Assembly: GCF_002944405.1 (NCBI RefSeq)
Contig: NZ_CP024310.1
Location: 1,054,001 to 1,118,000, forward strand
DNA from: Sinorhizobium fredii
GTDB taxonomy: Bacteria; Pseudomonadota; Alphaproteobacteria; Rhizobiales; Rhizobiaceae
Length of the DNA: 64,000 nucleotides
Direction of reading: 5' to 3'
The notes beneath the pieces are model-generated. The model was not told where the DNA came from, made no database searches, and was given only the letters and a program-made list of their open reading frames with translations. Below, piece after piece: positions 1 to 8,668 of this stretch; the stretch's first letter is position 1, and each line of letters starts with the position of its first letter. A program made the position numbers and the translations under genes.

Positions 1-1
1 T

Positions 2-721
2 CGGGCGCTCTTCGATCTGCCCTCTCCCTACGACGACGGCAGTTTCAAATACAACTATCCGGAAGGCCGGCTATACGTCACCGAGAGCCTCTACATTCCC
101 GAATACTTTCACAAGATGCTGGAGACGGTGAATATCGCCATCTTCTCGACGCTGATTGGTGCGTTCTTCGGCTTCATTCTGTGCTTCCTCGCGGCCCGCA
201 ACCTGACGCCCAGCGCTTGGGTGCGCGGCCCGGTCCGCCGGATCATGGAAATCCTGCGCGCATTTCCGGAAGTCGTGATCGCCGGCTTCTTCCTGGCGAT
301 CCTGTCGCTCGGCCCGATCCCCGCGATCGCGGCGGTGTCGATTCACACGATCGGTGCGCTGGGCAAGCTGTTCTTCGAAGTGGTCGAGAATGCCGACATG
401 AAGCCGGAGGAGGGCCTGCGCGCCGTTGGCGCCAGCTGGATCGAGCGGGTTTGGTTCGGGATCGTGCCGCAGGTCTTGCCGAACTTCACCAGCTATTTCC
501 TGCTTCGCCTGGAGATCAACGTGCGCGCCTCGACGATCATCGGCGCTGTCGGCGGCGGCGGAATCGGCGAGCTCCTGCGCCTGTCGATCGGCCAGGGCCA
601 TCAGGCCAAGACGCTCGCGATCGTGCTTTTGCTCTTCGCAACGATCTTCGCCGTCGATCAGTTCTCCGCCTGGCTTCGCCGCCGCCTCGTCGGCGACCAG
701 GCCTTCCAGCTCGCCCAGTAG
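2..721 (+). CDS. phnE: Phosphonate ABC transporter permease PhnE (5' end cut by window)
   Basis: The frame is open from base 2, so the start lies upstream of the window; the visible part is about 239 residues and ends at TAG 719-721. It is an inner-membrane permease of the PhnCDE phosphonate/phosphate importer. It shows several hydrophobic helices, the rhizobial PhnE stretch CFLAARNLTPS, an EAA-type cytoplasmic loop (EEGLRAVGASWIERVWFG) and the end motif TIIGAVGGGGIGELL, all of which recur in the next gene. The next permease starts 9 bases after the stop, so the two are co-transcribed and probably pair in the membrane. Identification as a PhnE-family permease is firm; the exact substrate is not visible. 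Confidence 0.9.
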   Translation, partial: RALFDLPSPYDDGSFKYNYPEGRLYVTESLYIPEYFHKMLETVNIAIFSTLIGAFFGFILCFLAARNLTPSAWVRGPVRRIMEILRAFPEVVIAGFFLAILSLGPIPAIAAVSIHTIGALGKLFFEVVENADMKPEEGLRAVGASWIERVWFGIVPQVLPNFTSYFLLRLEINVRASTIIGAVGGGGIGELLRLSIGQGHQAKTLAIVLLLFATIFAVDQFSAWLRRRLVGDQAFQLAQ

Positions 722-730
722 GAGCGCGCC

Positions 731-2248
731 ATGATTGCCTCGACCAAGCCCAGCGCGCTCGAAATGGAAGCCATTGCGGCGCGCCACCCGCATCTCCTGG
801 AGTCATCCACCGCAAGGCGGCGCAGGACGGCGCTGATCGGCATCGGCGTCGTTCTCTATCTCGCATTCAGCTGGTGGCTCTTCTCGATCGGCCATGTGCT
901 CGCCAACGCCAATTGGGGTATCGCGGGCACCTATCTCGCCGACTGGGTCTCCTATGAGGTTCGACCCGAGATCGCCGTCGCCCCCGACGGGACGATGGCC
1001 GTTTCCTACCAGCGCAACTCGCCGCTCGGTCGAAATCCCGACCCGGAATGGGTGACCCTCGAAAAGCGGACGGCAACGCGCACCGTCGAGGCACCGGCTG
1101 CGACGAAACAGGCGCCGAAGCCGAAGACGAGTTCCTCATTCAACTTCATGGCTCCGAAGGCGGCACTCGGTGGCGGAGAGGCTGCAGCCGCCCAGAACGC
1201 TGATGAGACACGTACCGAGGAAATCGTAACCCGAGCGGTCGTAACCTATGACCGTTCGACGCGCATCGAAGTCGGCGACAAACTGGTCACCGCCATCCAC
1301 GGCGGCGAAACGCTCACCATGACGGTTGACGGTGTCGACACCGTCACGCCGCAGACACCCCTCCCAAGCTGGGCCACGCAGAAGCGGCCGGGCGAAAAGG
1401 TCACGCTTTCCTTCGGCTCCACCGGCTGGGCGGAAGTTACCGGCGACGAGGTCTCGATCCGCAATCGCTTCTTCGGCTGGGCGAACTTCCTCTTCGACAC
1501 CAACTCGCCGTTCTTCGGAAAATCCTACGGCGAAGTGGCACGTCTGATCCTGTCGGGAGACCGAATCGACCCGGCGCGCTCGAACCTGTCACTCGCCTGG
1601 GACAACGTCCTCTACAATGCCGAATGGCAGCATCTCGATGTCTGGACGAAGCTGCTGCAGACGGTCGTCATGGCCTTGGTCGGGACGGTGTTCGCGTCCC
1701 TTATCGCCTTCCCGCTCTGTTTCCTTGCCGCCCGCAACATCACCCCGAGCCGTGTAACCAACCAGTTGGCCAAGCGCTTCTTCGATTTCCTGCGCTCGGT
1801 CGACATGTTCATCTGGGCGCTGTTCTTCACCCGTGCCTTCGGTCCGGGGCCGCTTGCCGGCATGTCGGCGATTTTCTTCACCGACACCGGCACGCTCGGC
1901 AAGCTCTACTCCGAAGCGCTGGAAAACATCGATGACAAGCAGCGCGAAGGCGTCAAATCCGTCGGCGCTCCGCCGGTCGCGGTGCAGCGCTTCGGCGTGC
2001 TGCCGCAGGTGCTTCCCGTCTTTGCAAGCCAGGCGCTTTATTTCTGGGAATCGAACACACGCTCTGCCACGATCATCGGCGCCGTCGGGGCCGGCGGCAT
2101 CGGTCTGAAGCTCTGGGAAGCCATGCGGACCAATTCGGATTGGGAAAATGTCGCCTATATGGTTCTTTTGATCTTGATGGTTGTCTTCGTTTTCGACAGC
2201 ATCTCGAACGCGTGCCGCTCCCGGCTGATCGGGCGCAGCGGACACTGA
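731..2248 (+). CDS. phnE: Phosphonate ABC transporter permease PhnE, long form
   Basis: 505-residue second permease of the phosphonate importer. A first membrane helix lies near residues 35-60, followed by about 240 residues of soluble, probably periplasmic sequence that includes a low-complexity Lys/Pro/Ser/Gly/Ala stretch near residues 120-155. The standard PhnE core then occupies roughly residues 300-505, with LCFLAARNITPS, an EAA-type loop (REGVKSVGAPPVAVQRFG) and TIIGAVGAGGIGLKLWE. Ordinary PhnE proteins are about 260-290 residues, so the extra half is an insertion. The ATG at 731 is 9 bases after the upstream stop. The role of the insertion is unknown. Confidence 0.9.
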   Translation: MIASTKPSALEMEAIAARHPHLLESSTARRRRTALIGIGVVLYLAFSWWLFSIGHVLANANWGIAGTYLADWVSYEVRPEIAVAPDGTMAVSYQRNSPLGRNPDPEWVTLEKRTATRTVEAPAATKQAPKPKTSSSFNFMAPKAALGGGEAAAAQNADETRTEEIVTRAVVTYDRSTRIEVGDKLVTAIHGGETLTMTVDGVDTVTPQTPLPSWATQKRPGEKVTLSFGSTGWAEVTGDEVSIRNRFFGWANFLFDTNSPFFGKSYGEVARLILSGDRIDPARSNLSLAWDNVLYNAEWQHLDVWTKLLQTVVMALVGTVFASLIAFPLCFLAARNITPSRVTNQLAKRFFDFLRSVDMFIWALFFTRAFGPGPLAGMSAIFFTDTGTLGKLYSEALENIDDKQREGVKSVGAPPVAVQRFGVLPQVLPVFASQALYFWESNTRSATIIGAVGAGGIGLKLWEAMRTNSDWENVAYMVLLILMVVFVFDSISNACRSRLIGRSGH

Positions 2249-2273
2249 ACTCTTTTTGCGCTTCAGACCGATG

Positions 2274-2291
2274 CGATCATGATGTTGTCAT
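2274..2291 (+). promoter_or_regulatory. Candidate PHO box (PhoB site)
   Basis: Two 7-mers, CGATCAT (2274-2280) and TTGTCAT (2285-2291), are 11 bases apart. They match the PhoB half-site CTGTCAT at 5/7 and 6/7 in the expected 7-4-7 arrangement. The site lies about 80 bases before the DUF1045-phnM-phnN genes, which fits phosphate-starvation control. The match is partial and only visual. Confidence 0.5.
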
Positions 2292-2372
2292 GCAAATCGG
2301 CTAGCTGCGCATCACACCCACAAGTGGTCGGCTCGCCTCACCGCCGGGCGACGATCAAGAAAGTGAAGACCA

Positions 2373-3080
2373 GTGCGCTACGCAATCTATTTCGCGCCGC
2401 CGGCCGATGACCGGCTGTCGCAGACCGCGTCCCGTTGGCTCGGCCGCGATGCCTTCCTCGACGGCGCCTTGGCCTGGCCGGACAACTTGGCACTCGAACG
2501 GGAACAGCACATGACCCTGACGGCCGAGCCGCGCCGCTACGGCTTCCATGGGACCTTGAAAGCGCCCTTCGCGCTTGCGGCGGGACGAAGCGAAGCGGAA
2601 TTGATCGCCGCCTTCGACGAATTCGCCGCGGAAATCGAGCCCTTCGCGATACCGGAGATCAGGCTCCACCAAATCGGTCCGTTCTTCGCGCTCGTACCGA
2701 GCGCGCCGTCGGCGCCCATGCAAGATTTGGCGGAGCAGGCGGTTCGCCGCTTCGAGCCTTTTCGCGCCCCTCTCTCCGGAGCTGATCTCGCCCGCCGCAA
2801 TCCGGAAAAACTGACGCAGCTTCAAAAGGATTACCTCGCGGCATGGGGATACCCCTATGTCTTCGAGGAGTTCCAGTTCCATCTGACGCTCACCGGCTCC
2901 GTGCCGGAGGAGACGCGCGGCCTGATGCGCGATACGCTCGAGGCCGCCTTCGACGAATTTATCGGGCGGCCGCTGAGCGTCTCGACGATCGCTCTTTTCG
3001 TCGAGCCGCAGCGCGGCGCCCCCTTCACCGTTCATTCCCTGCTGCCACTCGGCAGCGCATCCGCACGAAAGATTGCATGA
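2373..3080 (+). CDS. DUF1045 phosphonate-metabolism protein, 2H phosphoesterase-like
   Basis: 235 residues beginning MRYAIYFAPP from a GTG start. Two H-x-T-hydrophobic motifs, HGTL (59-62) and HLTL (170-173), are about 110 residues apart, the signature of the 2H phosphoesterase superfamily. DUF1045 proteins are typical of rhizobial C-P lyase clusters. From the motifs and the lack of a phnP gene here, it may open the cyclic ribose phosphate formed by C-P lyase; this role is inferred, with support recalled from work on a PhnP-replacing 2H enzyme. The gene abuts phnM and follows a PHO box-like site. The ribosome site before the GTG is weak. Confidence 0.85.
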   Translation: MRYAIYFAPPADDRLSQTASRWLGRDAFLDGALAWPDNLALEREQHMTLTAEPRRYGFHGTLKAPFALAAGRSEAELIAAFDEFAAEIEPFAIPEIRLHQIGPFFALVPSAPSAPMQDLAEQAVRRFEPFRAPLSGADLARRNPEKLTQLQKDYLAAWGYPYVFEEFQFHLTLTGSVPEETRGLMRDTLEAAFDEFIGRPLSVSTIALFVEPQRGAPFTVHSLLPLGSASARKIA

Positions 3081-3081
3081 C

Positions 3082-4221
3082 ATGAGCAGCGAACAGGTTC
3101 TGAGCAATGCCCGCATCGTTCTCGAAAATGACATCATCGATGGTTCGGTGCTGATCCGCGACGGCAAGATTGCCGACATTTCGGAAGGGGCGAGTCGGGT
3201 TGGCGAAGATTTCGAGGGCGACTACCTGTTGCCCGGGCTGATCGAGCTTCACACCGACCACCTGGAGGCGCATTATTCGCCGCGCCCGGGTGTGCGCTGG
3301 CTGAAGATCGCCGCCATCCAGGCGCACGACGCCCAGGTCGTCACCTCCGGCATCACCACCGTCTTCGACTGTCTGCGCCTCGGCTCGGACGAGGAAAGCG
3401 GCTTCCCGAAGGGCGAGATGCGCAGCATGGCCGACGCCTTGGCGCAGGCGAAGGACGAGGGCCGGCTGCGCGCTGACCACCTCATCCACCTGCGCTGCGA
3501 GGTTTCGACCGCCGACGTGCTGGAGCACTACGACGATTTTCGCGACGACCCGCAGGTTCGCCTCGTCTCCCTAATGGATCACGCCCCCGGCCAGCGCCAG
3601 TTCCAGACGATGGAGCAGTATATCCTCTACTATAAGACCAAGCGCGGCCTGACCGACGAGGCTTTCGCCGCTTTCGTCGAGCGCCAGCAGGCCCTTTCGG
3701 CACGCTATGCGGCCCCGCACCGCACGGCGGTCGCGCAAGCCTGCGCGGAACGCGGCATCACCGTCGCAAGCCACGACGACGCTACCCTCGCGCATGTCGA
3801 GGAGTCGATCGGCTACGGCGTCCGGCTGGCAGAGTTTCCGACGAGCTTCGAAGCGGCTGAAGCCTCCCACCGGGCGGGATTGAGCGTTCTGATGGGGGCG
3901 CCCAACGTCGTGCGCGGCAAGTCGCATTCCGGCAACATCGCCGCGCGTGAGCTTGCGGAGCGCGGCGTGCTCGACGTGCTTTCGTCGGATTACGTGCCCT
4001 TCAGCCTGATCCATGCACCCTTCATCCTCGCCGACGAGGTCGAGAGCATCGACCTGCCGAGCGCGATCGCCCTGGTGACCGCAACGCCGGCACGCACCGT
4101 CGGCCTCACCGATCGCGGCCGGATCGGCGTCGGCCTGCGCGCCGATGTAGCGCGTGTCCATCGGCCCGAGGGCATTCCGGTGGTTCGCTCCGTATGGCGC
4201 GAAGGACGGCGTGTCGCATGA
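3082..4221 (+). CDS. phnM: PhnM, alpha-D-ribose 1-methylphosphonate 5-triphosphate diphosphatase
   Basis: 379-residue amidohydrolase-fold enzyme of the C-P lyase pathway, which removes pyrophosphate from the ribose methylphosphonate triphosphate intermediate. The metal-binding HTDH lies at residues 57-60 and is followed by the PhnM-typical LEAHYSPRPGVRW; further His/Asp ligands occur in ASHDDAT and LSSDYVPFSL. ATG 3082 was preferred over an in-frame TTG at 3073, which would overlap the end of the DUF1045 gene. The stop overlaps the phnN start as ATGA, showing tight coupling. Confidence 0.93.
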   Translation: MSSEQVLSNARIVLENDIIDGSVLIRDGKIADISEGASRVGEDFEGDYLLPGLIELHTDHLEAHYSPRPGVRWLKIAAIQAHDAQVVTSGITTVFDCLRLGSDEESGFPKGEMRSMADALAQAKDEGRLRADHLIHLRCEVSTADVLEHYDDFRDDPQVRLVSLMDHAPGQRQFQTMEQYILYYKTKRGLTDEAFAAFVERQQALSARYAAPHRTAVAQACAERGITVASHDDATLAHVEESIGYGVRLAEFPTSFEAAEASHRAGLSVLMGAPNVVRGKSHSGNIAARELAERGVLDVLSSDYVPFSLIHAPFILADEVESIDLPSAIALVTATPARTVGLTDRGRIGVGLRADVARVHRPEGIPVVRSVWREGRRVA

Positions 4222-4805
4222 TGGCCGCGGAAAATCAGGGCGGGACGCTCATCGTCGTCGTCGGCCCGAGCGGCGCCGGCAAGGATAGCGTCATGGGTTT
4301 CGCCGCCCGCCACTTCGCGCAGCGGCCGGATATTCTCTTCGTCCGACGGGTCATCACCCGCCCCTCGGATGCCGGCAGCGAAGTGCACGAAAGCGTCTCC
4401 ACGGCGGAATTCGAAGAGATGCAGCAAGTCGGCGCCTTCGCCGTTGCCTGGCAGGCGCACGGCTTGAGCTACGGAATTCCGCGTGAGATCGCCGACAGGA
4501 TCGAAAGCGGTATGACGGCAATCGTCAACGGCAGTCGCGCAGCCCTTCCCGCCATCCGAGCCGCCTTCGGCAAGGTGGCCGTTGCCCTGGTCACCGCCGA
4601 CGCATCGGTGCTCGCAAAGCGCCTCGCCCAACGCGGTCGCGAAAGCGAGGAAGACGTGCTGCGTCGACTGAAGCGGCAGGTCCCCGACGTCGTGGCCGGG
4701 CCGGACGTGACCGTGATCGACAATAGCGGCCGGCTCGACATTGCCGGGCAGCGTTTCGTCGCACTTGTCGAACAGCATTGCGCCAAGGCCCCCCACCCCG
4801 CCTGA
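4218..4805 (+). CDS. phnN: PhnN, ribose 1,5-bisphosphokinase
   Basis: 195-residue guanylate-kinase-like enzyme that phosphorylates ribose 1,5-bisphosphate to PRPP, the last step feeding C-P lyase products into metabolism. A P-loop GPSGAGKD lies at residues 16-23, followed by the family [15 protein letters not shown] and the end [10 protein letters not shown]. The start at 4218 overlaps the phnM stop by 4 bases; an upstream in-frame ATG at 4194 would lie inside phnM and is less likely. A terminator follows 30 bases downstream, so this ends the phn transcript. Confidence 0.93.
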   Translation: MMAAENQGGTLIVVVGPSGAGKDSVMGFAARHFAQRPDILFVRRVITRPSDAGSEVHESVSTAEFEEMQQVGAFAVAWQAHGLSYGIPREIADRIESGMTAIVNGSRAALPAIRAAFGKVAVALVTADASVLAKRLAQRGRESEEDVLRRLKRQVPDVVAGPDVTVIDNSGRLDIAGQRFVALVEQHCAKAPHPA

Positions 4806-4832
4806 TCGCCGACCCTCGGACAATTTCGCCCG

Positions 4833-4863
4833 AGCCCCGGATCGAAAGACCGGGGCTTTTTTC
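4833..4863 (+). terminator. Rho-independent terminator of the phn operon
   Basis: A perfect 8-bp GC-rich stem AGCCCCGG / CCGGGGCT with a 9-base loop is followed directly by a run of seven T. It sits just after phnN and before the hut promoter, separating the two transcripts. Confidence 0.92.
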
Positions 4864-4923
4864 TTGGCGATTGCGTCCACGGGCCGCCTTACCTCCTGGC
4901 AGAGGGTCGAACATTTTTTCCGC

Positions 4924-4952
4924 TTGCCGCCGGCTTATTATGTATATACATT
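4924..4952 (+). promoter_or_regulatory. Candidate hut promoter with HutC-type operator
   Basis: The 12-base perfect palindrome ATGTATATACAT (4940-4951) contains GTATATAC, matching the HutC-subfamily GntR consensus GTnTAnAC. It overlaps a possible -10 element (TACATT, 4947-4952), which is 17 bases from a -35-like TTGCCG (4924-4929). Repression by HutC and release by urocanate is the known logic of hut operons; no hutC gene lies in this window. Confidence 0.55.
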
Positions 4953-4977
4953 ATCGCAAGAGAAGGGCGGAAAGCTT

Positions 4978-6225
4978 ATGAACGAAAACGCCGACATGAA
5001 AGCGGAACGCAGCAGTCTCTGGCGCAACGTGCGCCTTGCGACGCTTCGCGAGGATTTGGGCCCGCTCGGCATTGTCGAAACGGGCGCCGTGGCCGTGCGC
5101 GGTGGTCGGATCGTTTATGCCGGCGCCGAAAGCGAACTCCCCTCTCGGCTGTCCGGCGCCGACCGGCTGATCGATTGCGAAGGCCGCTGGATGACGCCGG
5201 CGCTGATCGACTGCCACACCCATATCGTCCATGGCGGGAACCGTGCCCGTGAATTCCAGATGCGGCTCGAAGGCGCTAGCTATGAAGAGATTGCCCGCGC
5301 CGGCGGAGGAATTGTCTCCACCGTAAAGGCGACCAATGCTCTGTCAGTCGACGAGCTCGTCGAAGCCGCCCTTCCGCGGCTCGATACGCTGCTTTCCGAG
5401 GGCGTTGCGACGATCGAAGTCAAATCGGGCTATGGCCTCAACATCGAGGCGGAACTGAACATGCTGCAGGCGGCGCGCAAACTCGCGCAAGCGCGCCCGG
5501 TCCGCATCGTCACCAGCTATCTCGCCGCCCACGCCACGCCGCCGGAATACAAGGGCCGGAACGCCGACTATATCGAAGATGTCGTTCTCCCCGGACTAAG
5601 CCAGGCCCATGCGGAACGACTCGTCGACGCTGTCGATGGCTTCTGCGAGGGGATCGCCTTCTCACCGGCCGAGATCGCCCATGTGTTCGACCGGGCCAAG
5701 GCGCTCGGCCTGCCGGTCAAACTTCATGCCGAACAGCTTTCCGATCTCGGCGGTGCCAAGCTTGCAGCCTCCTATGGCGCGCTTTCGGCCGATCACCTCG
5801 AATATCTCGATGCGGACGGCGCGACCGCCATGGCGAAGGCCGGTACCGTCGCCGTCCTGCTGCCGGGAGCATTTTACACCCTTCGCGAAACGCAATTGCC
5901 GCCGGTCGAGGCGCTGCGCGCCGCCGGCGCGCGCATCGCGATTGCCACCGATTGCAACCCGGGAACCTCGCCGCTGACGTCTCTTCTCCTGACCATGAAC
6001 ATGTCGGCGACGCTCTTCCGCCTGACGCTGGAGGAATGCCTCGCCGGCGTTACGCGCGAGGCGGCGCGCGCGCTTGGTATCCTCGGCGAGACCGGCACGA
6101 TCGAAGCGGGAAAGTCGGCCGACCTTGCTCTCTGGGACATCGAGGCGCCGGCTGAGCTGATCTACCGCATCGGGTTCAACCCCCTCTCCGAGCGGATTTT
6201 CAAGGGTGAAAGGATTGCCCGATGA
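4978..6225 (+). CDS. hutI: HutI, imidazolonepropionase
   Basis: 415-residue zinc amidohydrolase, third step of histidine degradation: imidazolonepropionate to formiminoglutamate. The metal motif HTH lies at residues 80-82 in [13 protein letters not shown], with the family [16 protein letters not shown] and [10 protein letters not shown] further on. ATG 4978 has a purine-rich ribosome site (AAGGGCGGAAAG) and gives the usual length of about 400-415; the much longer open frame upstream would cross the terminator. The stop overlaps hutH by 4 bases. Confidence 0.95.
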   Translation: MNENADMKAERSSLWRNVRLATLREDLGPLGIVETGAVAVRGGRIVYAGAESELPSRLSGADRLIDCEGRWMTPALIDCHTHIVHGGNRAREFQMRLEGASYEEIARAGGGIVSTVKATNALSVDELVEAALPRLDTLLSEGVATIEVKSGYGLNIEAELNMLQAARKLAQARPVRIVTSYLAAHATPPEYKGRNADYIEDVVLPGLSQAHAERLVDAVDGFCEGIAFSPAEIAHVFDRAKALGLPVKLHAEQLSDLGGAKLAASYGALSADHLEYLDADGATAMAKAGTVAVLLPGAFYTLRETQLPPVEALRAAGARIAIATDCNPGTSPLTSLLLTMNMSATLFRLTLEECLAGVTREAARALGILGETGTIEAGKSADLALWDIEAPAELIYRIGFNPLSERIFKGERIAR

Positions 6226-7757
6226 CCATTGTTCTGAAACCCGGTTCGGTACCGCTCAAGGACCTGGAGGCGATCTATTGGACGGGTAAGCCGGCCCGCC
6301 TCGATCGCGCCTATGATGCCGGTATCGAAAAGGCCGCAACCCGGATCGCCGAGATCATCGCCGGCAATGCCCCCGTCTACGGCATCAATACCGGCTTCGG
6401 CAAACTCGCCTCGATCAAGATCGACAGCGCCGATGTTGCCACCCTGCAGCGCAATCTGATCCTGTCGCATTGCTGCGGCGTCGGCCAGCCGCTGCCGGAG
6501 AATATCGTGCGCCTCATCATGGCGCTGAAGCTCATCTCGCTTGGTCGCGGCGCGTCCGGCGTGCGCCTCGAACTCGTCCGCCTGATCGAAGGGATGCTCG
6601 AAAAGGGCGTCATCCCGCTGATCCCGGAAAAAGGCTCGGTCGGCGCTTCCGGCGATCTCGCGCCGCTCGCCCATATGGCCGCGGTGATGATGGGCCATGG
6701 CGAGGCCTTCGTCGCCGGCGAGCGCATGAAGGGCGATGCTGCCCTAAAGGCCTCCGGGCTTTCCCCGGTGACGCTCGCCGCGAAGGAAGGCCTGGCGTTA
6801 ATCAACGGCACCCAGGTTTCGACGGCACTGGCTCTGGCGGGCCTGTTCCGTGCCCATAGGGCCGCCCAGGCGGCGCTCATCACCGGCGCGCTCTCGACCG
6901 ATGCGGCCATGGGATCGTCAGCCCCGTTCCACCCGGATATCCATACGCTGCGCGGCCATCGCGGCCAGATCGACACGGCGGCCGCACTCCGGAGGCTGCT
7001 TGACGGGTCGGTCATTCGCCAAAGCCATCTCGAGGGCGACGAGCGCGTGCAGGATCCCTATTGCATCCGCTGCCAGCCGCAGGTCGACGGCGCCTGCCTC
7101 GATCTGCTGCGCTCGGTTGCCGCGACCCTCACCACCGAGGCCAATGCCGTCACCGACAATCCGCTGGTGCTCTCCGACAATTCCGTCGTCTCCGGCGGCA
7201 ATTTCCATGCCGAGCCGGTCGCCTTCGCCGCCGACCAGATTGCGCTCGCGATCTGTGAGATCGGCGCCATTTCGCAGCGCCGCATTGCGCTCCTCGTTGA
7301 CCCGGCCTTGAGCTACGGTCTGCCCGCCTTTCTCGCCAAGAAGCCGGGCCTCAATTCCGGGCTGATGATCGCCGAAGTTACCTCGGCCGCGCTTATGTCG
7401 GAGAACAAGCAGCTCTCGCATCCCGCCTCCGTCGACTCTACGCCGACGTCGGCCAACCAGGAAGACCACGTCTCCATGGCCTGCCACGGCGCCCGCCGCC
7501 TGCTGCAGATGACCGACAATCTGTTCTCGATCGTCGGCATCGAGGCCTTGGCCGCCGTCCAGGGCATCGAATTCCGGGCACCGCTTGCGACCAGCGCGGA
7601 ACTTCAGAAGGCGGCCGCAGTCGTGCGCGCCGTTTCCCCGACGGTCGAGGAGGATCGCTACATGGCAGACGACCTCAGGTCCGCCGGCGAACTCGTTGCC
7701 TCCGGGCGGCTCGCAGCCGCCGTCTCCGACGGCATTCTCCCGCGACTGGAGATTTGA
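6222..7757 (+). CDS. hutH: HutH, histidine ammonia-lyase
   Basis: 511-residue enzyme that deaminates histidine to trans-urocanate, the first step of the pathway. The self-forming MIO cofactor tripeptide Ala-Ser-Gly is at residues 142-144 in [12 protein letters not shown], the position known for characterised bacterial enzymes (Ser143). Other family blocks are [12 protein letters not shown] and QEDHVSM. Length is normal. The ATGA overlap with hutI shows translational coupling. Confidence 0.96.
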   Translation: MTIVLKPGSVPLKDLEAIYWTGKPARLDRAYDAGIEKAATRIAEIIAGNAPVYGINTGFGKLASIKIDSADVATLQRNLILSHCCGVGQPLPENIVRLIMALKLISLGRGASGVRLELVRLIEGMLEKGVIPLIPEKGSVGASGDLAPLAHMAAVMMGHGEAFVAGERMKGDAALKASGLSPVTLAAKEGLALINGTQVSTALALAGLFRAHRAAQAALITGALSTDAAMGSSAPFHPDIHTLRGHRGQIDTAAALRRLLDGSVIRQSHLEGDERVQDPYCIRCQPQVDGACLDLLRSVAATLTTEANAVTDNPLVLSDNSVVSGGNFHAEPVAFAADQIALAICEIGAISQRRIALLVDPALSYGLPAFLAKKPGLNSGLMIAEVTSAALMSENKQLSHPASVDSTPTSANQEDHVSMACHGARRLLQMTDNLFSIVGIEALAAVQGIEFRAPLATSAELQKAAAVVRAVSPTVEEDRYMADDLRSAGELVASGRLAAAVSDGILPRLEI

Positions 7758-7758
7758 C

Positions 7759-8562
7759 ATGGCCGTCTACGAAGTCCGGCAGGGCACCTCGCCCGTCATT
7801 CTCGGCTTTCCGCACACGGGCACCGACGTTCCCCCGCCGATCTGGCAGCGCTTGAACGACAACGGCCGTATCCTCGCGGATACCGATTGGCACATCCACG
7901 AGCTCTATGAAGACCTGCTGCCGGAAGCGACCATCGTCCGCGCCACCTTCCATCGCTATGTCATCGACGCCAATCGCGATCCGGAGGGCGCCAGCCTCTA
8001 CCCGGGCCAGAACACGACCGGCCTTGTTCCCGAAACCGATTTTGATGGCGTGCCTATCTGGAAGGAAGACGAAGGCCCGACGGACGCGGATATTGCCGCG
8101 AGACTGCGCGATTTTCACGCCCCCTATCACGCCGCGCTCGCCGCCGAGATCGACCGGGTCAAGGCCATTCATGGCGTGGCGGTCCTCTACGACTGCCACT
8201 CGATCCGCTCGCATATCCCCTTCCTGTTCGAGGGCAAGCTGCCGGACTTCAATATCGGCACCGATATGGGCAAGACCTGCGCCCAGCAGATCGAGCGTAC
8301 GACGGCGGATATCGCAAGCAAGGCAGAGGGTTACACCCACATCCTGAACGGACGCTTCAAAGGCGGCTGGACGACCCGTCACTATGGCCGCCCCGAGACC
8401 GGCGTCCATGCGATCCAAATGGAACTCGCCCAATCGACTCATTTGGCGACGGAGGCGCCGCCCTTCGCCCTCGACGCAGGCAAGGCCAAGCTGCTCCGCA
8501 GTCATTTGAGGGCGATCCTGGAACAGATCGAAGCGATCGCCCTCGGTCTTCGCGATAACTAA
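7759..8562 (+). CDS. hutG: HutG, N-formylglutamate deformylase
   Basis: 267-residue N-formylglutamate amidohydrolase, which releases formate and glutamate in the five-step histidine pathway. Family features are SPVILGFPHTGTDVP near the start, DCHSIRSHIPFLFEG in the middle and GGWTTRHYGRP near the end, with conserved His and Arg residues. It starts 2 bases after the hutH stop. This type of HutG needs N-formylglutamate made by HutF (formiminoglutamate deiminase), which is not encoded in the window. Confidence 0.93.
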   Translation: MAVYEVRQGTSPVILGFPHTGTDVPPPIWQRLNDNGRILADTDWHIHELYEDLLPEATIVRATFHRYVIDANRDPEGASLYPGQNTTGLVPETDFDGVPIWKEDEGPTDADIAARLRDFHAPYHAALAAEIDRVKAIHGVAVLYDCHSIRSHIPFLFEGKLPDFNIGTDMGKTCAQQIERTTADIASKAEGYTHILNGRFKGGWTTRHYGRPETGVHAIQMELAQSTHLATEAPPFALDAGKAKLLRSHLRAILEQIEAIALGLRDN

Positions 8563-8594
8563 ACTTACAGAATTGAACAAACACAGACACTTAT

Positions 8595-8641
8595 GGCGGA
8601 ATGCTGATCCGATAGCGCAGCACATTCTCCAGCATCCCGCC
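8595..8641. repeat. Inverted repeat between hutG and hutU
   Basis: The arms GGCGGAATGCTG (8595-8606) and CAGCATCCCGCC (8630-8641) pair at 11 of 12 positions with a 23-base loop. There is no T run after it, so it could be an mRNA processing or stability element rather than a terminator. It is the only sizeable gap in the hut block. Confidence 0.5.
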
Positions 8642-8668
8642 GGAACCGCAATTGACAGGGAGTGAGGC

